Assembly (NCBI RefSeq): GCF_002127325.2
Contig: NC_035436.2
Location: forward strand, 120,766,771 to 120,830,770
Length of the DNA: 64,000 nt
Direction of reading: 5' to 3'
From: Helianthus annuus
Lineage: Eukaryota; Streptophyta; Magnoliopsida; Asterales; Asteraceae
Part shown: piece by piece, positions 1-10,521 of the stretch
Layout of the letters: every line of letters starts with the position of its first letter
How positions within the stretch are numbered: position 1 is the first letter of the stretch
Position numbers and translations under genes: made by a program
Notes under the pieces: generated by a model
The model's database searches: none
The model's input: only the letters and a program-made list of their open reading frames with translations
Told to the model about the DNA's origin: nothing

Positions 1-1379
1 AATAGTAAACGGTCTCGAAAAATTATGATTCCAGTGCCATATGCTTAGTTATTCCAAAATATTCATTTTAGGCTTTTGAAAATCCGTTTTTAGACTTAAA
101 ATGATCCAGTTACAGCCTGTTGAAGTTGGCTGGAAATCCAACTCAGCAAGCTGTTTGAGTTTTTGTGTGTGAAGAACAATCAATAATCGAACAAGAATCG
201 AAGTGAGACAAGAGTATGAATGGACTTACTACTAGCACAAGGCTAGGGTTGCAATCTTAGGATGAGATGATAAAGAATGATGGTGAGAAAAGCTTGAACA
301 AGGCTTCTTGAGAGCACTTCCTCTTGCACCTCTATGGATCAATCTTGGAGCTTGGAATGGGGTTTACTAGTGAAGGAGATGAAGATGGTGAGGGAAAATG
401 AAGCTGGAAATCAGTTGTGATGAGAGGGGGGGGGTATATGGGCCGATTTTTAGAGGGAGGAGAGAGAGGAGTGGTGTATCTTGAGGAATGATGATTATTT
501 CTTGGAAAGGTGCATGTAGTTTGTAGGGGAATCATGACATGAAAATTGGCCAATGAACTCAAGATTCTCTTTACAAAAGATTTAAACAAAATATATGTTA
601 ATGATTTGGGGCAGATTTTCGGTTATGGGGGGGGGGAAGTGTAAATTTTTGTTAATTAGTAGGTAATTATAAAAGGGTTAAGGGTATTTACAAGTATAGT
701 GGGTGTATGTCATGTTTGCATGGTGCATGAGGATTTTTGTGACCATGATTAATTTAAAATAATAAAATAATATTTCTAACAATATTTCCACGCCCCGGGT
801 AATGTCGGGTTGTTCGGTTTCGCACCGTTCCGTTAAAGCGTTTAATTGTCCCGTAAAGCGTCTTTTGTGCATCTTTTTGTAACGAAATTAATTCCAACAC
901 TTAGGAAAGTGTCCAGGACCATTTAGTCAATACTCTCTATAATATGAGTGTGTTAAAAGCTGAATTGTTACTAAAAATGTGGAATTCTGGAATTAAATTG
1001 TGTTTTAGGCACTTTCCGCCACTCAAACTATCACCTAGTGACATAGTCTTATATTTCTCACTTCCCTACACTCCATACTGGTGTAGTGATTTATCTCTGG
1101 CCCATACTAGCCTAAAAATAGTATCTGTCTAAGTGCTGGCATTGTCAGCATGTGTCTGGGTTATCCGTTCACTGCACTAACTGTGCTTTGTGCATCCGGT
1201 ATGTCACTACGGGTCTATATGAAATAATTGGAGTGACTGTATGTAAATAATGCACATGTATGTATATAACGTAAATCAGTAAGCAGTTTAAAGTGTCAGA
1301 TGTAGTCAAGCACAGTCATTAAGCACATAATTAGGGTTAATTAATTTGTACAGTACCTGTAATTTTACGGGTTGTCACA
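1..1379 (-). mobile_element. LTR fragment Y (minus strand, left end outside window)
   Basis: Read on the minus strand, position 1379 starts TGTGACAACCCG. It is preceded by a purine tract ending GGTGGGGGTATT, the expected junction of a polypurine tract with the start of a 3' LTR. The rest is noncoding and AT-rich. The small ORFs in it have UTR-like composition and no recognisable domain. The other LTR end (CA on the minus strand) is not visible, so the LTR probably runs past the window edge. I assign it to an LTR retrotransposon, probably Ty3-type, from its ends only. Confidence 0.5.
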
Positions 1380-1464
1380 AATACCCCCACCTGTTCGAGA
1401 ATACTCCTGCAAAGGATGACTCAGCTTGAAGTTTGGGACGAAATTCTCAATAACAGGGTGAGAA
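1380..1464. other. 85-bp junction between two facing 3' LTR starts
   Basis: This short segment has a minus-strand polypurine tract at its left edge (GGTGGGGGTATT read on minus) and a plus-strand tract at its right edge (ACAGGGTGAGAA before TGTGACAACTGCC). The right part carries the GGGACGAAATTC box seen before the polypurine tracts of the chromoviruses in this window. It therefore looks like internal sequence left from two element 3' ends pointing away from each other, which implies a deletion or rearrangement. Confidence 0.45.
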
Positions 1465-1833
1465 TGTGACAACTGCCACTTTCCGGCAACATTCATACAC
1501 TTAAATTACTCATTTTTTGCTACATTTTTATGCATTTTCAACACCCGAACTGCGTATTTCATAACATACACTTAGAATACTCATGGAATACTTACTTAGG
1601 ATGCACATGATTCATTTTTATTAAATACGTTTGAAGTAGTTTAAACAATGCATCGAAACTACTAGAAAAGCACCTAGTAAACAAGTATTTTGACGAAAAC
1701 GCATGATCCGCATAAACCATCTAAACGACATCTTTAGGACTCAGACGAAAGTCCAACATCTAATATATATTAAACCCTAACTAGGAATGCAAGGGTTTGA
1801 TTTAAAACTTTCCCGAAGTCCGATAAGACTAAA
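1465..1833 (+). mobile_element. LTR X, left part (split by element D)
   Basis: A plus-strand LTR begins TGTGACAACTGCCAC directly after a GGGACGAAATTC box and purine tract. It is interrupted at 1833 by element D, whose 5-bp target duplication CTAAA ends here, and resumes at 9616. It differs from the LTR that follows element A, so it belongs to another chromovirus family. Confidence 0.6.
1829..1833. repeat. Target site duplication of element D, left copy
   Basis: CTAAA precedes the left LTR start TGATGTGCGTG. The same CTAAA follows the right LTR end ACACATCA at 9616-9620. A 5-bp duplication is normal for this superfamily and fixes both outer boundaries of D. Confidence 0.85.
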
Positions 1834-2993
1834 TGATGTGCGTGAAGTGTGTTATATTTTTAATATATATTTTAAGCCCTTTTACACTTTTAGCCAAGTT
1901 TTAAATTTATAAAACACGATATTTACTAACACTAAACACACATATGGGCAAGTGCACCCATTGTGGACGTAGTATAGTGTTGGTAAGATACCGAGGTCGT
2001 CCAAGGACACAAGAGCTTTTAGTACCGGTTTATCCTCAACGTCTAATCAAATCAAAAAGTTAGAAAAAATGTTTTTAAACTAGAAAAATAAAAACTAACT
2101 AAATGCTGAAAAATAAAAATAAAATAAAAACAGATAGACAAGATGAATCACTTGGATCCGACTCGTGTATAAGTATAACCTTTGATTATTTTCGCACTTT
2201 TGCACTGGTTTAAGAGATTATCTTAGTTATTGTAGTAGGCCCCTCTTTTGAAGGCGACAATCCTAAAGGGTTGGATTATTGGAAGATAATGAATTAAGTT
2301 ATTAATGCAAATTGTGGTAGGCCCCGCTTTTGGCGGTGACGTTACCCTCGGCTAAGTAGTCTGAGTTAGCAGGGATACAGTCCTAAATAGCCAGGTTATA
2401 GTATTAATAGTAGTTAACTTATGAGGGGGTCAAAGAGTTTGGATCCCCGCCATCCAATACCTATGGGCATTGAAGGAGATCCTACTAAATTTGACCCAGG
2501 TCCCTTGCAGGACCTCTAAACGCTGAACAAGGGCAAGACCCTTACCAAACCGTTCCCTTAACCCCCGACCAGGTAGCCAACATACCTCCATATAGACCGT
2601 GGAGATATGAATGGTGAAAATCTTTTATTTTATATAGACAGTAAAATAATGCCAAGACACCACGGACAAACGATAAGGAAAGATCACCTTCAACATAAGC
2701 AACTAGTTATTAAAGTCATTAATACAAAACCAAATAAAAAGTGCAAAAGATTAAAAATAAAAAGTATTATACTAAACACTTGTCTTCACTAAGTGATGTA
2801 AGAGACTTAGGCAAACATGGCCTTGATTGTCAAGAACTCTTACGATCAATCTTGGATCCCGAGATGACTCACACACTCTACGATGGACAATGGACGATGG
2901 TCGTGGATGATGGTGTTATGGTGGTGGTGGGTGGTGGATGAAGTGTGAGAGAGGTGGTGTGCCAAGGGATGAGTTGGAATGAAACCAAGCACT

Positions 2994-3005
2994 CCTATTT
3001 ATAGG
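2994..3005 (-). promoter_or_regulatory. TATA box of D LTR (twin at 9119-9130)
   Basis: The minus strand reads CCTATAAATAGG, and both LTR copies keep it. The CACGG/CCGTG motif array lies just upstream in transcriptional sense. Confidence 0.6.
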
Positions 3006-3019
3006 CTGAACAGAAGGCT

Positions 3020-3245
3020 GGGCACGACCCCATGTCCGCTGGACACGCCCCCGTGCCCGTCTGACACTCTCTCTCTTCATTAATTGTAATTCGCAATTAC
3101 AATTAATGCGCCTGCTGTACTTTCGCCACGCCCCCGTGCTCACTGGACACGGCCCCGTGGTGGGCAATAGAAGCTTCTACAGGTTTGTCTTTTCTGCTGC
3201 TTCTTGGGCACGGCCCCGTGTTGGCTGAGCACGGGGCGTGTTCTG
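3020..3245. repeat. CACGG/CCGTG inverted-motif cluster in D 3' LTR (twin at 9145-9370)
   Basis: Several copies of CACGGCCCCGTG and variants (CACGCCCCCGTG, CACGGGGCGTG) occur at irregular spacing among unrelated sequence. The arms CACGG and CCGTG are reverse complements around a 1-2 nt centre. The same motif is scattered in the interior at 4890-5090 and in the leader at 7590-7800. Confidence 0.75.
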
Positions 3246-4774
3246 GCTTCTGTTTTCTCTTCTTTGCTTGGGAGGATGCCGTTGAAGGTTCGGGCAGTCT
3301 ACTTTTGTTCCTTTTCTTGTATTTATGTTAGAATTAGCTATCTTTTTGCTTCTTTTGTGAATTTGAGCTCATTTAATCCTGAAAATACAAAAGGAAGACA
3401 AAAACACTCTTTTTCCAACATTAGTACTTAAAAAGGGTTAGTTTTATGCCTCATTTGATGTAATTTATATGTTGCATTTTACACACATCAAATACCCCCA
3501 CACTTGAACTTTTGCTTGTCCTCAAGCAAAACTCTTTTAATGTGGCTTACACTCCCAAATGGAATGGGTAGAAGAGAAGGTTTTTGGCTTGTCATAGAGT
3601 GTCGGGAATTCAAGATCTTTTTGGGTTTTATTTTTATTTATTTACAATCCTATTCGTTATGATTTATTTAGAACGTTTCATAAGATAAATTACTTATTTG
3701 GGCATAACATGCCTTTTTAAAATTTCATTTATATACAAGTTCACATACCTCACGGGAGAAATCACTCAACACTCGGCCGAAGGTGTATTTTTTTAGTGAA
3801 TCACTCGAGAGCGGCATGGAACTTACGCCTACCATAGGCTTGCCAAGCAATCAATCCTCCTCCTTTTTAACTTTATACCTTTGTAAATATCAAGAGGACT
3901 TTTTGGGTGAAGGGTTAGGCTTGGGCTAAAGGTGGGTGGTTGGGTTAGTGGTTAGTAAAAGGGCGAAAAGCGTAAAAAGCGTCAGTTTTCGTAAAACACT
4001 TTGTTTTTAGTGACTTTTTATTTTGAAGTATTTCTCCAAGCAAGCTTTTGTTTGCATTGCTTTGTTTGTTTTTGACTTCATCATTTTTTTTATTTTTTTT
4101 ATTTATTTATTTATTTTTGATGTCACACAAAAGAACGAGCTTGCAAAAAACCGAGCTTGTTACTAAAATAAAGGGTGAAAATAAAAAAGGGTTTTTGGTG
4201 GGTAAAAAGGGTTTAGGGCAAAGAAATGAAAGGTTTAGGCTCAAAGGGGTTAACTAGGGGGATTTTGGGTAGGTGGTAAAAAAATGAAAAATAATGGTGT
4301 AGAAAGAAAAATGGTTAGTCCTAATGCCTCCATCATTTACTTACTTGGGTTTAAGTTAGTAAGGACCGGGAATGAATCGTCGTGGCAAGTTCTAGAGTTG
4401 TAAGAACCAAGCGGCTATTCACACAAGAAACGAAAAATGAGCATTTAGTCTAAGGATGTAAATTTGTATGCTCAATAAAGGCTCAAAACTCACTTTTGTG
4501 GGAATGGCTTTTTAATGTGATCAAGTATATATAATCAAATTTTAACTAGACTTGTTATGCCGTTTCATAATTTTCTTATGTTGGTTCTTGCTATCACGAC
4601 GCTCTCGGTTGTAAAATTTATAAAAATATAACCTTATTAATCTTAGGATTCCTAACTTAAACTTTAGAAAAAAAAATGAAAGTTTTTGAAAAAAAAAATT
4701 GGGGTGTTTAGCGGTTCCAATAGAGTTTTGTGTAAGGCTTGTTGTTAGGACTTGCAAAATTTCAAGGTGTTAGC

Positions 4775-4810
4775 TTCCCCCCCCCCACACTTAAATTACA
4801 TATTGTCCTC
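4775..4810 (-). other. Internal second polypurine tract of D
   Basis: The minus strand shows TTGAGGACAATATG followed by AAGTGTGGGGGGGGGG. This repeats the box order GAGGACAA...AAGTGTGGGGG found at the true 3' end (3494-3530). Such an internal copy is known in Athila/Tat-type elements, usually after pol. Here it follows the protease directly, which suggests that pol was removed from between. Confidence 0.6.
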
Positions 4811-4884
4811 AATGTGTCCCAAAAATAAATTTTTAGGTTGATTGGATGTGTAATGTGGTGTTAAAAAGCAAAGATTTATGTTAC

Positions 4885-5095
4885 TGGCAGTCTGGACACG
4901 ACCCCGTGGTGACCGGACACGGCCCCGTGTTCAGGTGCCAGTAACAAAAATTAAAGAAATGAGACAGAAGCCTGGACACGGGGGCGTGTCTGGTGAACAC
5001 GGCCCGTCTCCAGTTACCTGAACTGTGCGTTTTTCTGCAGGTGGCTCAGCACGGGGCCGTGTTGGTTGAGCACGGCCCGTGTTGAGCCTTCTGTA
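4885..5095. repeat. CACGG/CCGTG motif cluster in D interior
   Basis: At least six variants in both orientations, including GACACGGCCCCGTG, GGACACGGGGGCGTG and GCACGGGGCCGTG, lie between the protease gene and the internal polypurine tract. This is the same motif family as in the LTRs and leader. Confidence 0.7.
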
Positions 5096-5295
5096 ATGGA
5101 GATTTGTGTCGGGTCGCTTCGTTCTTTGTGCATGGGGCCATTTTTCTCGTTCCCTTTTTCATCCTTTACCACCATGAGTGTGTTTTATTTCTGCAAATTA
5201 AAACTAAGAGATTAAACTAAACTAAGGATAGTTCCGCGGAATGCCTCCGTGGTGCGCTACGTTTATAAGGGTCCTTGGCTTGACCCAATGTGAGG

Positions 5296-5964
5296 TTATA
5301 TATTTTCTGAGTGGGATGCTTGGCGTCCCATGTTACACCGTCGGAGAGCAGCATCCAAACTCGAATCAATAACCTTCATGTAGTTGACCGGGTCGTCGTC
5401 CTCTATTCTCTTCCCAACTCCGAATTTTACTTCATCATCCCCATACCTCAAGGTGAGTGTTCCGTCATTCATATCTACCACCGCTTGTGCGGTGGCAAGA
5501 AATGGTCTCCCTAGTATGAGGGGGACCTCGGTGTCTTCCTCCATATCGAGTATGACAAAGTCGGCTGGGTAGACGAATTTGCTTACCTTTACCAAGACAT
5601 TTTCAATGACACCTTGTGGGAATTTGACGGATCTATCAGCAAGTTGTATGCTCATTTTTGTAGGACTCGTTGTTCCTAGGCCGAGTCTTTTAAACATTGA
5701 TGAGGGCATGAGGTTAATGCTAGCCCCAAGGTCGGCTAGTGCATTACGAACGGGGGACTCCCCGATTGAGCAGGGAATCTGGAAGCTTCCGGGATCGATT
5801 TTCTTTTGGGGAAGTTTATTGAGTACGAGTGCAGAGCATTCTTCGCTTAATTTAACTAATTGCAAAGTTTCAATTTTCTTTTTATGAGTGAGGAAGTCCC
5901 TCATGAACTTAGAGTATTTGGGCATTTGGGTTAGGACATCAATAAAAGGAATATTGACATGCAA
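5296..5964 (-). pseudogene. Element D aspartic protease (Athila/Tat type)
   Basis: A 222-residue reading frame carries a retroviral-type aspartic protease. The segment before the active site resembles the gag-protease linker (IPFIDVLTQMPKYSKFM). The active site is ADLGASINLMP near residue 80, the DLGAS form usual in Athila/Tat elements, and a second conserved block, VPLILGRPFLATA, lies near residue 150. The frame ends soon after with no transition to reverse transcriptase. Upstream it is continuous in sense with gag but separated by stops and frame changes, so it is annotated as part of a broken gag-pro gene. It would process Gag in a virus-like particle. Confidence 0.8.
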
Positions 5965-6509
5965 TTGCTTTAGTAGACTTTCGAACTTCGCGAATTGCTC
6001 ATTGATCTTTTGACGAATTAACCTACCGGGGTACGGAACTCGAGGAGCCTTGGTAGGGCTCTGGTGACGGAGGGGAGTTCTTCTCCTGCAGAGGTGGGGG
6101 TACCGTTTCTTCTGTTGGCGCTTCTACAAGCCCCACGGTGCGGTTTCGTAGCGTGATGAGATGAACTTGCGCTTTTGGGTTTGTTTCGGTATTGCTAGGT
6201 AATGCGCCTTGTGGTCTCTCGGCAAAATTTTGAGCTATTTGATTTAATTGTTTTTCTATGTTTTGAATACTAGCTTGTTGATTTCTAAAATTTGATTCTA
6301 ATTGTAGAAATCTTTCCGAGTTTTTCTTTTCAGTGTCGGAGATGAGGCGAGATACAATATCTTCAAGCCTTTCTCGTCCACTTTGTTGTTGAGTGAAATT
6401 TTGTGACTCATTTCTTGGTTGTTGAAAGTTTGTTCGTTGGGTTTGTTGGTTACTACTATTGCCGGGTTCTCTCCAACCAAGGTTTGGGTGGTTTCACCAT
6501 CCTTGGTTC
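5965..6509 (-). pseudogene. D gag-protease linker, decayed
   Basis: On the minus strand this region contains recognisable linker pieces in several frames: glutamine/asparagine-rich and proline-rich stretches, then a segment that runs in frame into the protease ORF. Frameshifts and stops interrupt it. No extra domain is visible. Confidence 0.5.
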
Positions 6510-6802
6510 TAAGTGCCCTTTGGAGGACCCGACGGCCTAGGTCTATTATCAATGTAGCTTACCGATTCCTGTTGATCGTCTGTTTCTTTCATACAACTCC
6601 AATTTTGATGTGGCCCACCACACCCTTCACAAGCCATAACCGAGACTGTTTTTGTCATTTCTAACTTTTTTATTTTTGAAGAAAGGGCCTCGATTTGGGC
6701 TTGTAAAGAAGTGTTTTCATCGACCTTATGGGCGCCCGGGGCAATAGATTTATTGCCTCGGGGGGTGTGCCATTGAAAATTGGTTTGAGCAATTTCCTCA
6801 AT
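6510..6802 (-). pseudogene. D gag C-terminal part with zinc-knuckle-like motif
   Basis: After the stop codon that ends the main gag ORF, the same frame stays open for roughly 97 codons. It has a short coiled-coil-like stretch and then CEGCGGPHQNWSC, a C-x2-C-x3-H-x4-C knuckle as in Athila/Tat Gag. The stop at 6803-6805 is therefore probably a later mutation and not the natural Gag terminus. Confidence 0.6.
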
Positions 6803-7522
6803 TTAGTTATATATTTCATGCGGGCGTCGATTACCTAAAAGTCCCCCGGAGCAAGAATCAAGTGTCTGCCTTGTGTGTGGCAACAGTCCATTATAGAAAG
6901 TGGATACTTGTTGCCATATCGCAAGACCATGATGTGGACACTTGCGTAATAACTCCTTGAACCTTTCCCAAGTTTCATATAAGGATTCCCCGTCCTCTTG
7001 TGAATATGTATTAATTTCAGTCATTAATTTAGCCGTTTTAGCGGGAGGGAAATACTTATATAGAAATTTTTGGGCTAGTTCATCCCAGGTATTTACCGAT
7101 CCAGCTGGGAGAGCGTTGAGCCAAGCTTTCGCTCGGTCTTTTAGTGAGAAAGGAAACATTCGGAGGCGGATGGCGTCGTTTGATGCTCCATTGATCCGAA
7201 AGGTATCACATATTTCTAAGAAATTAGTAATATGTAGATGGGGATCCTCGTCCGCAAGCCCATGGAAGGTTGCGGAGTTTTGGAGCATTTGTATCAAATG
7301 CGTCCGAAGTTCGAAGTTATTAGCTTCAACATTCGGAGCATTGATAGCGGCGCCTAGGTTACCTACGGTGGGTCGTAGATAATCCATGAGGGCACGTTGG
7401 TCCTCCATTGGAGGTGGATCACCCGAAACTTTCTCTTGGTTTTTAGCTTTTAATCTTTTTCTGAGAAATCGTTCGGGTTCTTCTAGAGGTTCTTTTATGT
7501 CCTTATTAGAACTGGAGCTCAT
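6803..7522 (-). pseudogene. gag: Element D Gag (retrotransposon gag domain)
   Basis: A 239-residue ORF from the first ATG after the leader. The N-terminal part is charged (EEPERFLRKRLK). The core from about residue 75 to 220 is the plant retrotransposon gag domain, including FSLKDRAKAWLNALPAGSVNTWDELAQKF and the YETWERFKELLRKCPHHGL block. It would form the capsid of the virus-like particle. A stop separates it from an in-frame extension with a zinc knuckle. The start lies about 375 bp from the primer site, leaving room for the motif-bearing leader. Confidence 0.85.
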
Positions 7523-7897
7523 ACACTATGTAGGATGGCGTCTGGTTCCAAGTCCTGCAATAAAAACAGAAAAGAAGGCTGGTCAGAAGGTTCACCACGG
7601 CCCCGTGTTCAGCGAACACGCCCGTGGTCGGAGTTACAGTGATTGTTTTCCAGATCCCAGTTACTGGAAGTTGGATACGGCCCCGTGTTGCACCGACACG
7701 GCCCCGTGGTCAGTCTTCTGTAACTTGGAAAACTAAAAACTGCCAGTAACGATGCTGGGCACGGCCCGTGTCCGACCAGGCATGGCCCGTGCTGAGCTCT
7801 GCAGAAGCTGAAAAATTATGAAAAATCCTAAAAATTTAAAAGAAAAATAAAAATACGATTAGGCCGTTGATTCCTAACTTTCTTAAAATCCTTGTGT
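7523..7897 (-). other. D leader between primer site and gag, with motif array
   Basis: Noncoding 5' leader. At 7590-7800 it holds a cluster of CACGGCCCCGTG-type inverted motifs in both orientations, like those in the LTR U3. In retroviruses this position holds dimerisation and packaging signals. That role here is inference. Confidence 0.65.
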
Positions 7898-7914
7898 CCC
7901 CGGCAGCGGCGCCA
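7898..7914 (-). other. Primer binding site of D (tRNA-Asp type)
   Basis: The minus strand reads TGGCGCCGCTGCCGGGG, six bases inside the 5' LTR. It matches the complement of the plant tRNA-Asp 3' end at all but one position, as is usual for Athila/Tat elements. Confidence 0.8.
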
Positions 7915-7920
7915 AAAACT

Positions 7921-9615
7921 TGATATGCGTGAAGTGTGTTATATTTTTAATATATATTTTAAGCCCCTTTACACTTTTAGCCAAGTTTTAAATTTATAAA
8001 ACACGATATTTACTAACACTAAACACACATATGGGCAAGTGCACCCATCGTGGACGTAGTATAGTGTTGGTAAGATACCGAGGTCGTCCAAGGACACAAG
8101 AGCTTTTAGTACCGGTTTATCCTCAACGTCTAATCAAATCAAAAAGTTAGAAAAAAGGTTTTTAAACTAGAAAAATAAAAACTAACTAAATGCTGAAAAA
8201 TAAGAATAAAATAAAAACAGATAGACAAGATGAATCACTTGGATCCGACTCGTGTATTAGTATAACCTTTAATTATTTTCGCACTTTTGCACTTGTTTAA
8301 GAGATTATCTTAGTTATTGTAGTAGGCCCCTCTTTTGAAGGCGACGTTACCCTCAACCCAGTAGTTTGAGTCAGCAAGGATACAATCCTAAAGGGTTGGA
8401 TTATTGGAAGATAATGAATTAAGTTATTAATGCAAATTGTGGTAGGCCCCGCTTTTGGCGGTGACGTTACCCTCGGCTAAGTAGTCTGAGTCAGCAGGGA
8501 TACAGTCCTAAATAGCCGGGTTATAGTATTAATAGTAGTTAACTTATGAGGGGGTCAAAGAGTTTGGATCCCCGCCATCCAATACCTATGGGCATTGAAG
8601 GAGATCCTACTAAATTTGACCCAGGTCCCTTGCAGGACCTCTAAACGCTGAACAAGGGCAAGACCCTTACCAAACCGTTCCCTTAACCCCCGACCAGGTA
8701 GCCAACATACCTCCACATAGAACGTGGAGATATGAATGGTGAAAATCTTTTATTTTATATAGACAGTAAAATACTGCCAAGACACCACAGACAAATGATA
8801 AGGAAAGATCACCTTCAACATAAGCAACTAGTTATTAAAGTCATTAATACAAAACCAAATAAAAAGTGCAAAAGATTAAAAATAAAAAGTATTATACTAA
8901 ACACTTGTCTTCACCAAGTGATGTAAGAGACTTAGGCAAACATAGCCTTGATTGTCAAGAACTCTTACGATCAATCTTGGATCCCGAGACGACTCACACA
9001 CTCTACGATGGACAATGGATGAGGGTGGTGGATGATGGTGTTATGGTGGTGGTGGGTGGTGGATGAAGTGTGAGAGAGGTGGTGTGCCAAGGGATGAGTT
9101 GGAATGAAACCAAGCACTCCTATTTATAGGCTGAACAGAAGGCTGGGCACGGCCCCGTGTCCGCTGGACACGCCCCCGTGCCCGTCTGACACTCTCTCTC
9201 TTCATTAATTGTAATTCGCAATTACAATTAATGCGCCTGCTGTACTTTCGCCACGCCCCCGTGCTCACTGGACATGGCCCCGTGGTGGGCACTAGAAGCT
9301 TCTACAGGTTTGTCTTTTCTGCTGCTTCTTGGGCACGGCCCCGTGCTGGCTGAGCACGGGGCGTGTTCAGGCTTCTGTTTTCTCTTCTTTGCTTGGGAGG
9401 ATGCCGTTGAAGGTTCGGGCAGTCTACTTTTGTTCCTTTTCTTGTATTTATGTTAGAATTAGCTGTCTTTTTGCTTCTTTTGTGAATTTGAGCTTATTTA
9501 ATCCTGAAAATACAAAAGGAAGACAAAAACACTCTTTTTCCAACTTTAGTACTTAAAAAGGGTTAGTTTTATGCCTCATTTGATGTAATTTATATGTTGC
9601 ATTTTACACACATCA
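7921..9615 (-). repeat. Element D 5' LTR
   Basis: Full-length LTR of 1695 bp starting TGATATGCGTG and ending CACATCA on the plus strand. It carries a TATA box (9119-9130, minus) and the CACGG/CCGTG cluster (9145-9370). It retains the 38 bp lost from the other LTR. High identity with the 3' LTR indicates a fairly recent insertion. Confidence 0.88.
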
Positions 9616-10521
9616 CTAAAAACTACCCGAAAAGCACTAAAAGTGACAATTTCAACACTTTTCCGCAGAAATTCTGCAGAAATCAGCCATTTAATATTTT
9701 TACAACATGTAAAGGTGCAATTTAACATAGAATTCATATGTGGATACCTTCGGGTACCATCCGAACCAATAACTACATCAATTCACACAAGTTACACAAC
9801 TTAGCGTTCAAATAACGTCTAACCGAAACACTTCGAAACGAATATCTGAACAATATCAGATCTTTTTTTAGTGACCATCTAGTATTATTTGGATCATTAT
9901 GGTCTAGTAATAGTCACTTAGCACCTTCTTAACACTTAAACACTTACACATACATGTTTCCTAACATTTCACTTAAAATTTCTAACACTTGAAACACTTA
10001 TAAACTTTTCCCTAAACAAGACCCCCCCCTTATGTGGGCCGCCCCATCTGGGACCCATATGCACAACTTGTTGCTAAAAATATCTAGATATTTCATGTTT
10101 AACCAAGTGGTGTTTCAAGTGGATGATTATATGTATTGTAATCTTATCCTAACTAGACACTTTCCATCATATTTTACAACTTTCAAAACACACATCAGGT
10201 TTTAATAGTGTGAACACGTGCGAACTGGAAGAGTGAATGCCTGTACCCTGAGTTTTCTGTCTAAGGCTAGAGTGTTCGTACAAAACCACATAATCGGACC
10301 AATCACTCTTACCTGGGAACTCTTGGGGTGAGTGTTCACTTATAGGCGAACATGTCTTCGCGATACATTATTTTTGACCCATTTACTTTGACTAGACATT
10401 GTGTGTCGCTTGTTTGCTTTGCGATGCGTAACCACCATCTTTGCTTTTGTTGATTTTGTTTCATTTCATCCTCTTCATCCAATCATCTCACTCGTTTCCT
10501 TTCATGTTTTCCTCTTTTAGA
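9616..10521 (+). mobile_element. LTR X right part fused to element A leader
   Basis: The segment begins with the right CTAAA duplication copy (9616-9620) and resumes LTR X. It is noncoding. At 10327-10338 there is GGTGAGTGTTCAC, similar to the intron-start decamer of the other chromovirus LTRs. No LTR end (TGTGACA) and no initiator-tRNA primer site (TGGTATCAGAGC) are seen before the A gag start. I infer a deletion that removed the 3' part of X together with the 5' LTR and primer site of A. The exact join cannot be located by eye. Confidence 0.45.

Larger units (their letters stand above)
1834..3490 (-). repeat. Element D 3' LTR
   Basis: Ends TGATGTG...CACATCA. It is nearly identical to 7921-9615 but 38 bp shorter: a segment present at about 8346-8383 is missing after position 2259. 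A TATA-like box lies at 2994-3005 (minus). Short inverted motifs related to CACGGCCCCGTG cluster at 3020-3240, upstream of that box in the U3 region. Confidence 0.88.
3491..5295 (-). other. D 3' noncoding interior with terminal polypurine tract
   Basis: There is no convincing coding sequence. At 3494-3515 the minus strand reads CAAGTGTGGGGGTATT directly before the LTR, the classic Athila/Tat polypurine tract, with GAGGACAAGC just upstream. A second similar tract lies at 4775-4810. The motifs at 4890-5090 are the CACGG/CCGTG type. The remainder has low-complexity T runs around 4080-4120 and no ORF of note. This is where pol would lie in an autonomous relative. Confidence 0.7.
1834..9615 (-). 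mobile_element. Element D: non-autonomous Athila/Tat-like LTR retrotransposon (gag-pro only)
   Basis: Two nearly identical LTRs (1834-3490 and 7921-9615) bound a 4.4 kb interior. On the minus strand the order is 5' LTR, tRNA-Asp-type primer site, leader, gag, protease, internal polypurine tract, noncoding region, terminal polypurine tract, 3' LTR. No reverse transcriptase, RNase H or integrase motif is found in any frame, so the element must have relied on enzymes supplied in trans. Gag and protease match what is known of the Athila/Tat group: a retrotransposon gag domain and a DLGAS aspartic protease. The element sits inside LTR X with target duplication CTAAA. Confidence 0.85.

Noticed and set aside
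5311..5887. Plus-strand ORFs over the D protease
   Set aside because: Antisense shadows of the minus-strand protease frame.
9041..9456. Short ORFs across the CACGG motif cluster in D LTRs
   Set aside because: LTR U3 sequence with repeat-driven open frames; no known domain.
1465..10521. LTR X as the 5' LTR of element A
   Set aside because: X starts TGTGACAACTGCC, while A's 3' LTR starts TGTAACATTTGTGC, and no primer site lies between X and A gag.
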